Part shown: positions 9,457 to 17,701 of the stretch, piece by piece
Position numbering within the stretch: the stretch's first letter is position 1
Layout: each line of letters begins with the position of its first letter
Assembly (NCBI RefSeq): GCF_001704275.1
Contig: NZ_CP011533.1
Span: 9,424,001-9,488,000, forward strand
Length of the DNA stretch: 64,000 bases
Source: Streptomyces noursei ATCC 11455
Lineage (GTDB): Bacteria; Actinomycetota; Actinomycetes; Streptomycetales; Streptomycetaceae
Direction: 5' to 3'
Translations under genes and position numbers: made by a program
Notes under the pieces: generated by a model
The model's database searches: none
The model's input: only the letters and a program-made list of their open reading frames with translations
What the model was told of the DNA's origin: nothing

Positions 9457-10230
9457 TCATTCCTCGGTGACTTCGGCGATGGCGGCGCGGGCGGATGCTT
9501 CGTCGACGATGGATTTGCTGTCGGCGTAGGCGGACAGCAGGGCCTGGACGGCGAGGTTGTTGACCGCGCGTGGGTAGCCGCGGGAGCTGTCGTGGATCAG
9601 GGTGATTGCGTCGTCGGAGTAGAGGGTGTCGGAGCGTCCGGCGAGGGCGAGGTGGTGGGCGAGGTAGCTGTTGGTTTCCTCGCTGGTCATGGGCGGCATG
9701 TTGTAGCGGATCGCGATGCGCTGGCCAAGGGCGGCGAGCATGCCGAGTTTGATGTTGCGGCGGAGGGTGGGCTGTCCGACCAGGAGGCAGGCCAGCGGGC
9801 TGGTGGAGTCCATGTCGTGGTTCGTGAGCATCCTCACGGCTTCCAGTGGCTTGTGATCAAGTAGGTGGGTCTCGTCGATGACCAGGACGGGAACCCGCCC
9901 GCGCTCGGCGTGTTCGGTGGCCAGCGCGTCCGCGGCCTGAGGGATTAGCGTCGAGCGGTGGGGTTTGGGGACCCCGCCGAGGCGGGTGACGATGGCCTGG
10001 TGGATGCCGGTGACGCCGATGGCGGGGTTGGGGAGGTAGATGACGGTGTGTCTGGGGTGGTCGAGGGCGTCGAGGGCCGCGCGGACGGCGACGGTCTTCC
10101 CGGCGCCGACCTCGCCGGTGATCACTTCGAGGCAGCGTTCGCCGATACACCAGGTGATGCGGGCCGCGGCCTGGGCGTGGGAGGAGTGCCGGTGCAGCAT
10201 CCCCGGGGCCAGGTCCTTGCCGAAGGGCAT
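9457..10230 (-). CDS. TniB/ExeA-like AAA ATPase of the transposon
   Basis: 257 residues from the first in-frame ATG. Walker A GEVGAGKT at about residues 39-46, Walker B VLVIDETHLL at about 112-121, and an arginine-rich segment ending SSRGYPRAVNNLAVQAL. Such ATPases (TniB, TnsC, MuB, IstB-like) choose or activate target DNA for the transposase. A TTG at 10268 overlapping the previous stop (TTGA) opens IDKIQGYYGF, the usual beginning of this family, but one T appears missing near 10237. The natural N-terminus may therefore be frameshifted, and the protein is either internally initiated or crippled. Confidence 0.75.
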   Translation of the reverse strand: MPFGKDLAPGMLHRHSSHAQAAARITWCIGERCLEVITGEVGAGKTVAVRAALDALDHPRHTVIYLPNPAIGVTGIHQAIVTRLGGVPKPHRSTLIPQAADALATEHAERGRVPVLVIDETHLLDHKPLEAVRMLTNHDMDSTSPLACLLVGQPTLRRNIKLGMLAALGQRIAIRYNMPPMTSEETNSYLAHHLALAGRSDTLYSDDAITLIHDSSRGYPRAVNNLAVQALLSAYADSKSIVDEASARAAIAEVTEE

Positions 10231-10264
10231 GACCGAAAACCGTAGTAGCCCTGGATCTTGTCTA

Positions 10265-10501
10265 TCAACACACGTCTCTTTCCAGGTAGTTGATGAAGGA
10301 CGCGAGGTCGGCTGCGGCGGCGTCTGCCCGCCGGTGGAAGACTACGGCCAGGCGGAGGGTCGGGGCGATCGCGGTGTGGGCATCGCGGTCCAGCTGGCGT
10401 CCGGCCAGATGGAGGGCCCGTTCCAGCAGCTCACGGGCCCGGTCCTCGGCGGCTTCGAGATGGTCGATGCGGTCCTGGACCGGGTTGTGGCCGGCGGTCA
10501 C
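10265..10501 (-). CDS. small alpha-helical protein of the transposon
   Basis: 78 residues, GTG start overlapping the transposase stop (GTGA at 10501-10498). It is rich in Ala, Arg and Leu with heptad-like spacing (HLEAAEDRARELLERALHLA) and has no recognised domain. The overlaps on both sides (previous stop and next start) indicate a coupled operon. It could be an accessory factor between transposase and ATPase; function unknown. Confidence 0.6.
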   Translation of the reverse strand: MTAGHNPVQDRIDHLEAAEDRARELLERALHLAGRQLDRDAHTAIAPTLRLAVVFHRRADAAAADLASFINYLERDVC

Positions 10502-11850
10502 GAGTCCTGGGTCGGCTGGTCGGGCATCAGGGCGGTGTAGTTGATCTTCTGTCCGAGCTCGGCGGTCCGGGCGGTGTCGACGAGCCGCAGGTAGTCGATG
10601 CCGGTGGCCGGGACGGGCGGCGACTTGGGGAGTTCGGGCTTGGCCTTGGGGTGTGCGTGACGGGAGATGCGGTGCGGGACGGCGAGGCCGAACGGCCGGT
10701 TGTTGAAGCGGACTTCGATCTCGGCCAGGTCGAACGGGTCGAAGACCAACTCGACCTTCCGCCCGACGAGGGCAGCGTCGACGTTATAGACGTTGTTATG
10801 GAGGGAAACCGTCGCGGTCTTGGTGACGGTGCGGTACTCCGACCAGCGGAAAGCCTCCCGCAGCTGGGCCGCGGTCGGCTGCGGGAACGGGGCGGCGGCC
10901 AGCCAGCGTTCCATCGGTGCCTGCCCGGTCTCGGAATGCACCGCCCGGTGATACACATGCTCACACCATGCCGTGAACAGGCGGTTGAGCTCGGCGAGGT
11001 CAGTGATCTTCTCGCTGTCCACCTCGACGAGGAACTGGTCCCGCACCGTTCTAAACGCCCGCTCGATCTTCCCGCGTCCCTCGGGACGCCCCGGGGTGGA
11101 GTGGATCAGCTTGATGCCAAGCCTCGCGCAGGCCCTGAGCAGGGCGGAGTCGACAAAGGCGGAGCCGTTGTCGACATAGACGCCCTCGGGGACGCCCCTG
11201 GCCGCCAGTGCCGGCCGCAGGGCGGCGGCCAGGCGGACGAAGTCCTCCGCATATCCCCAGCGGTGCCCGACCATCGCGCGTGAATGGTCGTCAACGAAAG
11301 CGAACAAGTACGTCTTGCGACCTGCGATTTTCGGGCCGTGCAAGGCATCCCCGACCCAGAGTTCGTTGGGGTGGTCGGCCTCGAACCGGCCGAAGACCGG
11401 CGGCGCCAGCCCGTCCGGGCGGTCCAGCAGATCGAGGCGGCCCAGGTGGCGGTGGACGGTGCGATAGGAGGGGCCCCAGCCCAGGTGCTGGGTCAGGATC
11501 CGTACCACCTGCGCGGTCGTGCGCTGCGGGTTCTCCCGCTTGAGCGCCGCCGCGAGATCGAGCACCTCCTCCGGTGTCCTGGGGGTGACCTGTCTGGTCG
11601 GCGGCAGCAGGGCGTCGAAGCCGCCCTCGCGCCAGTTCCTCAGCCACCGGTCCAGGGTGCCGCGGCCCACCGTGATCTGCCGTCCGAACGGATCCGTATG
11701 CGTCTTCGCCGCCAGCTCCCGGACCATCGCCCCGCGTTGGCACGGACTGAGGGCAGGGTCGGCCGCCTCACGGATCAACTGGTAGCGGAACAGTGCGACC
11801 TGGTGGGCTCGCTCGGCCCGCCGGCGTTCCTCCTCGTCGACCAGAGCCAT
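10498..11850 (-). CDS. Mu/TniA-type DDE transposase
   Basis: 450 residues. The start at 11850 is preceded by GGAGGTCACC. An N-terminal HTH part (GRGTLDRWLRNWREGGFDAL, about 63-82) is followed by a second winged part, then the rve catalytic core: D168 (LWVGDALHG), D227 (VYVDNGSAF), E263 (GRGKIERAFR). A Mu-type C-terminal beta domain (TVSLHNNVYNVD) follows. It carries out strand transfer at the multi-repeat ends of this element. The frame is intact. Confidence 0.88.
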   Translation of the reverse strand: MALVDEEERRRAERAHQVALFRYQLIREAADPALSPCQRGAMVRELAAKTHTDPFGRQITVGRGTLDRWLRNWREGGFDALLPPTRQVTPRTPEEVLDLAAALKRENPQRTTAQVVRILTQHLGWGPSYRTVHRHLGRLDLLDRPDGLAPPVFGRFEADHPNELWVGDALHGPKIAGRKTYLFAFVDDHSRAMVGHRWGYAEDFVRLAAALRPALAARGVPEGVYVDNGSAFVDSALLRACARLGIKLIHSTPGRPEGRGKIERAFRTVRDQFLVEVDSEKITDLAELNRLFTAWCEHVYHRAVHSETGQAPMERWLAAAPFPQPTAAQLREAFRWSEYRTVTKTATVSLHNNVYNVDAALVGRKVELVFDPFDLAEIEVRFNNRPFGLAVPHRISRHAHPKAKPELPKSPPVPATGIDYLRLVDTARTAELGQKINYTALMPDQPTQDS

Positions 11851-11943
11851 CGTCGGTGACCTCCAAAAGGGCTGCGGACATGTCAGCCAGCGAGCATGGC
11901 CGGGCACCACCGCGGCCCGTCAGAGCCAACTCGTGTTGATCGA

Positions 11944-12540
11944 CTACCACCGTGTCGGCGGCGGCCAGGCAGGCGCCAGCAGCAGGCCGCGGCTGACCGC
12001 TGAGGCGACCTCCCAGGTCGGCGCGGTGACCACCGTGAACCGGGCCTTCACCGCCATCGCGGCGGCGATCACCGCCGCGACCGCGTCACCGAACACACTG
12101 GCCGCGGGCGCCGGCAGCACCGCCGACGGGTTGTCGGCGAGCGCGACCAGGTGGGCGGTGAACACCCCCGCGACCAGGCGGGCTCGACTGTCGAACCGCC
12201 GCAGCCAGCCCCGCACCGTCGTCGCCGGCCTCCCCAGCCGGTCGGCGATCGTCCGGTGCCCGGCCCCGGCCGCCTTCATCTCAAGCGCGACCCCGATCAC
12301 CTCGGCTACATCCGCCCGCCGCGACAAACCGCTGACCGGCAGTAACACATGTGTGGCCCCGCAGCCCGAGCAGCGTGAGCGACGCGGACGTACGTCGAGG
12401 CGCCCGTCACCGGCCCCGCGCAGTCCACGAGACCGGGCCCACCCCCATGGCGTCAGGCTCCCGCCACACGCTGGGCACTCCAACTCGCCTGCCATCAGCT
12501 GCCGTTCGACATCCCCGGCGTCCACCTCTACGGTGATCAA
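11944..12540 (-). CDS. zinc-ribbon/HTH protein of the transposon (DUF6431-like)
   Basis: 198 residues from TTG 12540, chosen because GGAGG lies just upstream; a longer in-frame ORF reaches 12615. Two CxxC pairs (CPACGGSL and CSGCGATHVLLP) make a probable zinc ribbon. The segment GHRTIADRLGRPATTVRGWL is a helix-turn-helix. This resembles actinobacterial proteins labelled DUF6431 that accompany rve transposase and AAA ATPase genes; that assignment is from memory. It is probably a DNA-binding accessory or regulator of transposition. Confidence 0.65.
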   Translation of the reverse strand: MITVEVDAGDVERQLMAGELECPACGGSLTPWGWARSRGLRGAGDGRLDVRPRRSRCSGCGATHVLLPVSGLSRRADVAEVIGVALEMKAAGAGHRTIADRLGRPATTVRGWLRRFDSRARLVAGVFTAHLVALADNPSAVLPAPAASVFGDAVAAVIAAAMAVKARFTVVTAPTWEVASAVSRGLLLAPAWPPPTRW

Positions 12541-12560
12541 AGCGCCTCCGGGCGCACCCG

Positions 12561-12605
12561 AACGGCCCTCCCGGCTTCGCGGCCAACGACAACGGGAGGG
12601 CCGTT
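12561..12605. repeat. inverted repeat in the right end of the transposon
   Basis: 13-bp arms AACGGCCCTCCCG separated by 19 bases, just upstream of the zinc-ribbon gene. It could stop outside transcription or act as an operator. Confidence 0.6.
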
Positions 12606-13343
12606 TGCCGATCAAGACATGGTCACCGTGCCCCTCGGCACTCCGGAGATCAACCCACCTGCAACGATCACATCGCCATGCTCATCCGGAGTGGCGCCCT
12701 CCGGCCCTCCCCATCACCATCCTGAGTGGCAATCAACAGATTGGGCGGGCGACGACGAACGCCGCGACCTTGCCGGTGTGCCCGACGAGGTGGAGTTCAC
12801 CAGGAAGCCACAGCAGGCCGTCGCCATGGTGCGGGACGCAGTCGCGGCCGGTATCGAAGCGGACTGGTTCGCCGGCGACGAGGTATACGGCGGCCGGGAG
12901 CTGAGGCGCGACATCCGCGCGATGGGAATGGGCTATGCGGTCGCGGTCAGGCAGCACCAGAAGGTCACCGTGGACTCGGGCGCCCGATGGGAGGGCCGGA
13001 AAGTGATCAACAAGCTCACTTCCGAGAGCTGGATGCGGATGGCCACCGGACAGGGCCAGAAGGGCACTCGCGAGTACTACTGGGCCCTGATCGGCATCCA
13101 GGCGGACGACACCCCGGACGGCCATGAGACCGGCACGTCCACGCTGGTCGTACGCAAGCACCGGTACACCGGCAAGACCTCCTTCTACCTCTGCCACCAC
13201 CAGCGGCCCGTCACCCTCGCCAAACTGGTCGAGGTGATCTGCCGACGGTGGGGGGGCGAGGAAGCCTTCCAGCTCGGGAAGTCCTTCGTCGGCCTCGACC
13301 AGGGCCAGGTGACCTGCTGGAACTCCTGGCACCGCTGGTCACT

Positions 13344-14244
13344 GAGCCTTTTCCAACCTGATGTGGTTGGTGGGGGTGTGGTTCGGGCGGGGTGGACGGA
13401 ACGACGAAGCTCCTGGTAGACGGGTTGTCGACCAAGATCAACTGTGTCCCACCAGGAGCTTCGTGTGCTTGTCTACCCGTCGGCGATCGATCTGTCCAGC
13501 GCGTCCCTGCAGTTCCTCGCCGGCCGCCTGACAGTCCATCGTCGGCAGATCGGGACGCGGTGGCGTCGGCTGACTGCAGGCCGACAGGCCCTTCTGGTCC
13601 TGGCGCACCTGCGCTGCGGGGACACCTATGCCCGCCTCGCAGCGGGCTTCGCGATCGGTATCGCCACCGTGTGCCGCTACGTCCACGAGGGCATCGGCGT
13701 CCTGGCCGCTCTTGCCCCGACGTTGCAGCAGGCGATGAAGACCGCGGCAGGCAAGGCTTTCGTGATCCTCGACGGGACACTACTCCCCATCGACCGCGTC
13801 GCCGCCGACCGCCCGTACTACTCCGGGAAACACAAGCGGCACGGCATGAACGTGCAAGTCCTCGCCGACCCCTTCGGCCGGATCCTATGGGCCTCACCCG
13901 CACTGCCAGGAGCCGTCCACGACATCAAAGCCGCCCGAACCCACAGCATCATCGAGGCTCTCGCCTCATGTGGCGTCACATGCTGGGCGGACAAGGGATA
14001 CCAAGGCGCCGGCGGCACCGTCCGTGTCCCGTATCGCGGCCGTTGGAAGCACCTCTCCCACGGTCAGCAAGCCGTCAACCGTGCCCACGCAAAAATCCGC
14101 GCCCTCGGCGAACGCGCCATGGCCACCCTCAAGAACTGGCGTCTCCTCAAGAAGCTCCGCTGCAGCACCACCCGCATCACCCACACCGCCCAAGCCATCC
14201 TCACCCTGACCCTCAACACCACAACCTGAGGTTGGAAAAGGCTC
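13344..14244 (+). mobile_element. IS5-A copy 1 (901 bp, intact)
   Basis: Inverted ends GAGCCTTTTCCAACCT, TSD ACT (13341-13343, 14245-14247). Removing it rejoins the IS701 transposase in frame. Confidence 0.93.
13444..14229 (+). CDS. IS5-family transposase (IS5-A)
   Basis: 261 residues from GTG 13444. HTH part ALLVLAHLRCGDTYARLAAG and ATVCRYVHEG; DDE_Tnp_4 domain with VILDGTLLPIDRVAADRPYY, then KHKRHGMNVQVLADP, CWADKGYQGAGG and ALGERAMATLKNW. Essentially identical to the copies at 15723, 30782 and 32816. This copy and 32816 have LLKKLRC where the other two have LLRKLRC, so two very recent sublineages exist. Confidence 0.92.
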   Translation: MSHQELRVLVYPSAIDLSSASLQFLAGRLTVHRRQIGTRWRRLTAGRQALLVLAHLRCGDTYARLAAGFAIGIATVCRYVHEGIGVLAALAPTLQQAMKTAAGKAFVILDGTLLPIDRVAADRPYYSGKHKRHGMNVQVLADPFGRILWASPALPGAVHDIKAARTHSIIEALASCGVTCWADKGYQGAGGTVRVPYRGRWKHLSHGQQAVNRAHAKIRALGERAMATLKNWRLLKKLRCSTTRITHTAQAILTLTLNTTT

Positions 14245-14559
14245 ACTGTTCTCGATGATCGCCGCGATCATCCTCACCCTGACCCGGGCCGCCACCACGA
14301 CCCGCACCGAACCCGGCTGGCCACCCGGCCTCGTCCCGGTCTCCTGTCCCGAACTCCTCCGCCTCCTCCGCGCATTCGCACTGCCGGCCCCGGCCCGCGA
14401 CGCGGAGCACATCCTGCTCTGGTCCACCTGGCGGCTCCACCGCCAAGCCACCGCCCAGGCCTGCCACCGACAACGCCACCTCCTTCACGACCAGACACCC
14501 TGAACAGGAAGAACGTGCCAGAACCGCTATCTACGGCTGCCGTAACTGAAGCGGCAGAT

Positions 14560-14784
14560 GAGTGCGGTCCTTGCAGACCGTCAAGTCATCCCAACTACCG
14601 GCGGTGTGAGATGTGTGAAGGCGCAGGCGGCACCGAAGTGCGTCACGTCCGCAAGCTCGCATACCTCAAAAGGATGGGACAGCCACGGCCGACGTGGGTG
14701 GAAGTCATGGAACAGCGGCGCCGGAAGACCCTCGTGGTCTGCGGACTCGGGAGGGGGCGCTGGAAAAAGGCCTACCTTCGGTAG
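14560..14784 (+). pseudogene. group II intron maturase fragment, HNH end
   Basis: RRCEMCEGAGGTEVRHVRKL with QRRRKTLVVC matches the zinc/HNH endonuclase tail of bacterial group II intron reverse transcriptase-maturases. The final CHxxIH part is lost. It lies directly after the IS701 end and before a fragment that should precede it. Confidence 0.7.
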
Positions 14785-14858
14785 GCACCTCGCCAGCGTC
14801 CTACCTCACCCTCCTTGCCCAGGATGTATGTCTATCGCCTGGGCAAGTTCCAGTGGTC

Positions 14859-15089
14859 ATGGAGACCTCGATGCTGAAGACCCTGGCTGGGAAGCACCGG
14901 GCGACGGTCACGAAGACGGCTCGGAAATACAAGAAAACGATCGAGACATCTGAGGGACCTCGCTCATGCATCCAGGCCACGGTTGAACGCGACCGGGGAA
15001 GGAAGCCACTGGGCGCCCGCTTTGGCGGGCTTCCGCTCAAGCGACAGCGCACAGCAGTCCTCGATTATTTAGATGGGAGATCCACATGA
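14859..15089 (+). pseudogene. group II intron maturase fragment, linker region
   Basis: METSMLKTLAGKHRATVTK, then the segment IETSEGPRSCIQATVERD and KPLGARFGGLPLKRQRTAVL, corresponds to the region between the maturase (X) domain and the HNH tail. In an intact protein this precedes the HNH part; here the order is reversed relative to 14560-14784. Two separate copies or a rearrangement are possible. Confidence 0.65.
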
Positions 15090-15274
15090 AGCGAATTGCA
15101 TGCTTAGTGGCTGCGGTCGGACTGGTTCTAGGGGCGACTGCAGCCGGTGTAACGTCAGCTCAGGCAAGCAGAGAACCTGCCTGGATCCCGTCGGAGAAAG
15201 CCACTCTCAGCATCAGCGACCCATGTGACGAGAATGATGAAGACTTCGACCTGGTTTATTGTCTGGGATTTTGA
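15086..15274 (+). CDS. small secreted acidic peptide
   Basis: 62 residues from ATG 15086 behind GGGAGATCC. N-terminal signal MKRIACLVAAVGLVLGATAA with a likely cut after SAQA. The mature part of about 33 residues is acidic and contains two Cys (SISDPCDENDEDFDLVYCLG), a possible single disulfide loop. The stop is followed within a few bases by an IS5-B2-type end, so the original 3' end may be altered. No family recognised; secreted factor or bacteriocin-like peptide are guesses. Confidence 0.55.
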   Translation: MKRIACLVAAVGLVLGATAAGVTSAQASREPAWIPSEKATLSISDPCDENDEDFDLVYCLGF

Positions 15275-15622
15275 GTGAGCCTTTTTCATCCTGGAGGTCT
15301 ATTCACGGAGGTTTTCGGCCTGCTGTTCTTGATCACGAGGGCGGCCCTGCTCGGTAGCGTGACGTTTGCGACGACGTCAGTTTTCTGCCGGGGCAGGACC
15401 GTTGGGCTGGAACGTTACGACAGGGCTGGATGCCGATCAACTTGATGGGCTGGTCACACGGGTCCACCAAGAGCTCGTGGAGGACCCGGATCCGCCGGTG
15501 TCACCGGGGCGGATGTGGGCGCTGGGCCTGTACAAGTCGGTGGTGCTGGTGCTGTTCCTGCTGCGGCAGAACCCGGTCCAGGAGGCGGCCGCCGAGCTGT
15601 TCGGGATCTCCCAAGCCACTGT

Positions 15623-16523
15623 GAGCCTTTTCCAACCTGATGTGGTTGGTGGGGGTGTGGTTCGGGCGGGGTGGACGGAACGACGAAGCTCCTGGTAGAC
15701 GGGTTGTCGACCAAGATCAACTGTGTCCCACCAGGAGCTTCGTGTGCTTGTCTACCCGTCGGCGATCGATCTGTCCAGCGCGTCCCTGCAGTTCCTCGCC
15801 GGCCGCCTGACAGTCCATCGTCGGCAGATCGGGACGCGGTGGCGTCGGCTGACTGCAGGCCGACAGGCCCTTCTGGTCCTGGCGCACCTGCGCTGCGGGG
15901 ACACCTATGCCCGCCTCGCAGCGGGCTTCGCGATCGGTATCGCCACCGTGTGCCGCTACGTCCACGAGGGCATCGGCGTCCTGGCCGCTCTTGCCCCGAC
16001 GTTGCAGCAGGCGATGAAGACCGCGGCAGGCAAGGCTTTCGTGATCCTCGACGGGACACTACTCCCCATCGACCGCGTCGCCGCCGACCGCCCGTACTAC
16101 TCCGGGAAACACAAGCGGCACGGCATGAACGTGCAAGTCCTCGCCGACCCCTTCGGCCGGATCCTATGGGCCTCACCCGCACTGCCAGGAGCCGTCCACG
16201 ACATCAAAGCCGCCCGAACCCACAGCATCATCGAGGCTCTCGCCTCATGTGGCGTCACATGCTGGGCGGACAAGGGATACCAAGGCGCCGGCGGCACCGT
16301 CCGTGTCCCGTATCGCGGCCGTTGGAAGCACCTCTCCCACGGTCAGCAAGCCGTCAACCGTGCCCACGCAAAAATCCGCGCCCTCGGCGAACGCGCCATG
16401 GCCACCCTCAAGAACTGGCGTCTCCTCAGGAAGCTCCGCTGCAGCACCACCCGCATCACCCACACCGCCCAAGCCATCCTCACCCTGACCCTCAACACCA
16501 CAACCTGAGGTTGGAAAAGGCTC
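15623..16523 (+). mobile_element. IS5-A copy 2 (901 bp, intact)
   Basis: Ends GAGCCTTTTCCAACCT; TSD TGT (15620-15622, 16524-16526). Confidence 0.93.
15723..16508 (+). CDS. IS5-family transposase (IS5-A)
   Basis: 261 residues, same domains and catalytic residues as the copy at 13444, LLRKLRC sublineage shared with 30782. Frame intact; likely active. Confidence 0.92.
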   Translation: MSHQELRVLVYPSAIDLSSASLQFLAGRLTVHRRQIGTRWRRLTAGRQALLVLAHLRCGDTYARLAAGFAIGIATVCRYVHEGIGVLAALAPTLQQAMKTAAGKAFVILDGTLLPIDRVAADRPYYSGKHKRHGMNVQVLADPFGRILWASPALPGAVHDIKAARTHSIIEALASCGVTCWADKGYQGAGGTVRVPYRGRWKHLSHGQQAVNRAHAKIRALGERAMATLKNWRLLRKLRCSTTRITHTAQAILTLTLNTTT

Positions 16524-17144
16524 TGTCTCCAGACGATGGACGGCCCTGCTGCCGGTGGTGGAGAAGGTCCTGGCCCGCCACGTTCCCGATCCGGCCGAGG
16601 CGTCTGCCGGGCGGATCGTCCTGGTCGATGGCACCCTGGTCACGACGTGGGACTGGACAAGCCAGGGCACCACGATGTTCTGCGGCAAGCACCGCGACAC
16701 CGGGTTCAGCCTGCAGCCGCCGCCACCCTCGCCGGCGACCTCCTCGCAGTCTCCGCCCCCGTGCCCGGCAGCCGGCACGACATCCACGCCTGGCGCCAGT
16801 CCCACTTCCCCGAGGCATTCGCCGAACGCGAGGGCATCGGCGACCTGGGCTACATCGGCTCCGGACTCCTCACACCCAGACGCAAGCCACCCGGCCAGGA
16901 ACGATCCGCCGGGGACAAGATAGCCAACCGCTCCGTCAACACGCTCCGAGCCACAGTCGAACGGGCCATCGCACACTTGAAGAACTGGAAGATTCTCGCC
17001 ACCCGCTACCGCGGCCCCCTCACACGCTTCACTCTCGTCACCAAGACCGTCACCGCCCTCGCTTTCTACAAGAAAGGCTGGTGAAACACCGTGAATAGAC
17101 CTCCTGCCGTGGTGGATCAGAACCTTTTCTGCTGGCCGCCGACA

Positions 17145-17316
17145 CCTGCCGAAAGTCCGCCTCCAGCACGCCTTCTCCGCCACCGCAATCAACGTGGTGC
17201 GGCTGGATGCCTACTGGACCGACCACCCTCAAGGCCGCCAACGCACCAGCCGCCTCGAACGCCTCGCCTACCAACTCACCACATAGACCTCACCAATTGC
17301 GCAGCGGCAGCAGAGT
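17145..17316 (+). pseudogene. IS1182 transposase 3' remnant
   Basis: LPKVRLQHAFSATAINVVRL to LERLAYQLTT and stop, near-identical to the end of the IS1182 at 6171-6308. The outer repeat follows (CAATTGCGCAGC...AGCAGAGT) with a six-base GGCAGC insertion. Everything upstream is gone. Confidence 0.8.
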
Positions 17317-17539
17317 CGCCCTGGTATTCCTGCTGCCTGCTTACTCGCCCGACCTGAATCCGGTGGAGTGGGTGTGGGCGCACGTCAAACGAAGTCTGGC
17401 CAACCTCGCTGTCGTCGCCCTCGACCGCCTGGAGACCCTCGTCCGCAACCGACTCAAACGCCTCCAATACCGGCCCAGCACCCTCGACGGCTTCATCGCC
17501 GGAACCGGTCTCACCCTCAACACCCCAACATCACCCTGA
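17317..17539 (+). pseudogene. IS630-family transposase C-terminal fragment
   Basis: VALVFLLPAYSPDLNPVEWV contains the catalytic Glu block of IS630/DDE_3 transposases, followed by a normal tail (TLDGFIAGTGLTL). The first two catalytic Asp residues are absent. Confidence 0.75.
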
Positions 17540-17574
17540 CGAGCCGAAGTCAGTAACAGGCCGGATGCGTCCGT

Positions 17575-17658
17575 GGTCGACGCTCAACCAACCGCATCAG
17601 CACCATCATCCAAGCCCTCCACACACTGCTGCCCTGCGAAAACAGAGGATGAAAGAGG
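17575..17658 (+). repeat. IS5-B-type right-end remnant
   Basis: NRISTIIQALHTLLPCENRG-like coding end followed by GGATGAAAGAGG. It marks the edge of the host segment carrying the cytolysin-like gene. Confidence 0.6.
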
Positions 17659-17701
17659 CCTAGTGTAGACGGCACAGGACCCCGAAGGAAGTGAGAGTGA
17701 A

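Larger units (their letters stand above)
9314..12738 (-). mobile_element. four-gene TniA/TniB-like transposon (3425 bp)
   Basis: Ends match as inverted repeats TGTTGA-TGCC--TCA-GATG. Each end holds at least two copies of a motif resembling CACTCNGGATGAGCATG: left at about 9321-9338 and 9347-9363, right at about 12683-12699 and 12715-12731 on the other strand. Repeated transposase sites of this kind are typical of the Tn7/Mu/Tn5053 group. Genes on the minus strand, in order: zinc-ribbon/HTH protein, DDE transposase, small protein, AAA ATPase. No cargo gene is seen. Confidence 0.8.
8816..14503 (+). pseudogene. IS701-type (DDE_5) transposase in three pieces
   Basis: Piece 1 (8816-9313) has RNCWTLAEAVGHRGPDRFQH and EEIVLVADETDDEK (first Asp), ending KLYLPRGW. 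Piece 2 (about 12739-13343) has AGIEADWFAGDEVYGG (second Asp), TLVVRKHRYTGKTSFYLCHH and GLDQGQVTCWNSWHRWS. Piece 3 (14245-14503) resumes LFSMIAAIILTLTRA and ends LLWSTWRLHRQATA. The IS5-A joint is exact (RWS/LFSMIAA after removing one ACT). The transposon joint carries GATGGG/GATTGGG, compatible with a mutated duplication. Confidence 0.85.
8722..14544 (+). mobile_element. IS701-type element split by a TniA/B-like transposon and IS5-A
   Basis: Terminal repeats TACGGCAGCCGTAG at 8722 and the inverse at 14544. Excising 9314-12738 and 13344-14244 restores one transposase reading frame across both joints, apart from one extra T beside the first. No TSD is visible. Confidence 0.85.
15366..17084 (+). 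pseudogene. IS5-C transposase split by IS5-A and frameshifted
   Basis: First part (to LFGISQATV) is at 15366-15622. It resumes after IS5-A as SRRWTALLPVVEKVLARHVP and GRIVLVDGTLVTTWDW. The same one-base loss after CTGCAG as in copy 1 shifts the end (GDLLAVSAPVPGSRHDIHAW, then RATVERAIAHLKNWKI) into another frame. Confidence 0.87.
15294..17103 (+). mobile_element. IS5-C copy 2 split by IS5-A
   Basis: GAGGTCTATTCACGG at 15294 and its inverse at 17103, TSD CTG (15291-15293, 17104-17106). Net length 906 bp after removing the IS5-A copy. It landed 15 bases inside a remnant GAGCCTTTTTCATC end of IS5-B2 type (about 15277-15293). Confidence 0.88.

Noticed and set aside
13392..14258. Longer Arg/His/Pro-rich frame overlapping each IS5-A transposase
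   Set aside because: Another-frame translation of the same IS; repeated only because the IS is repeated.
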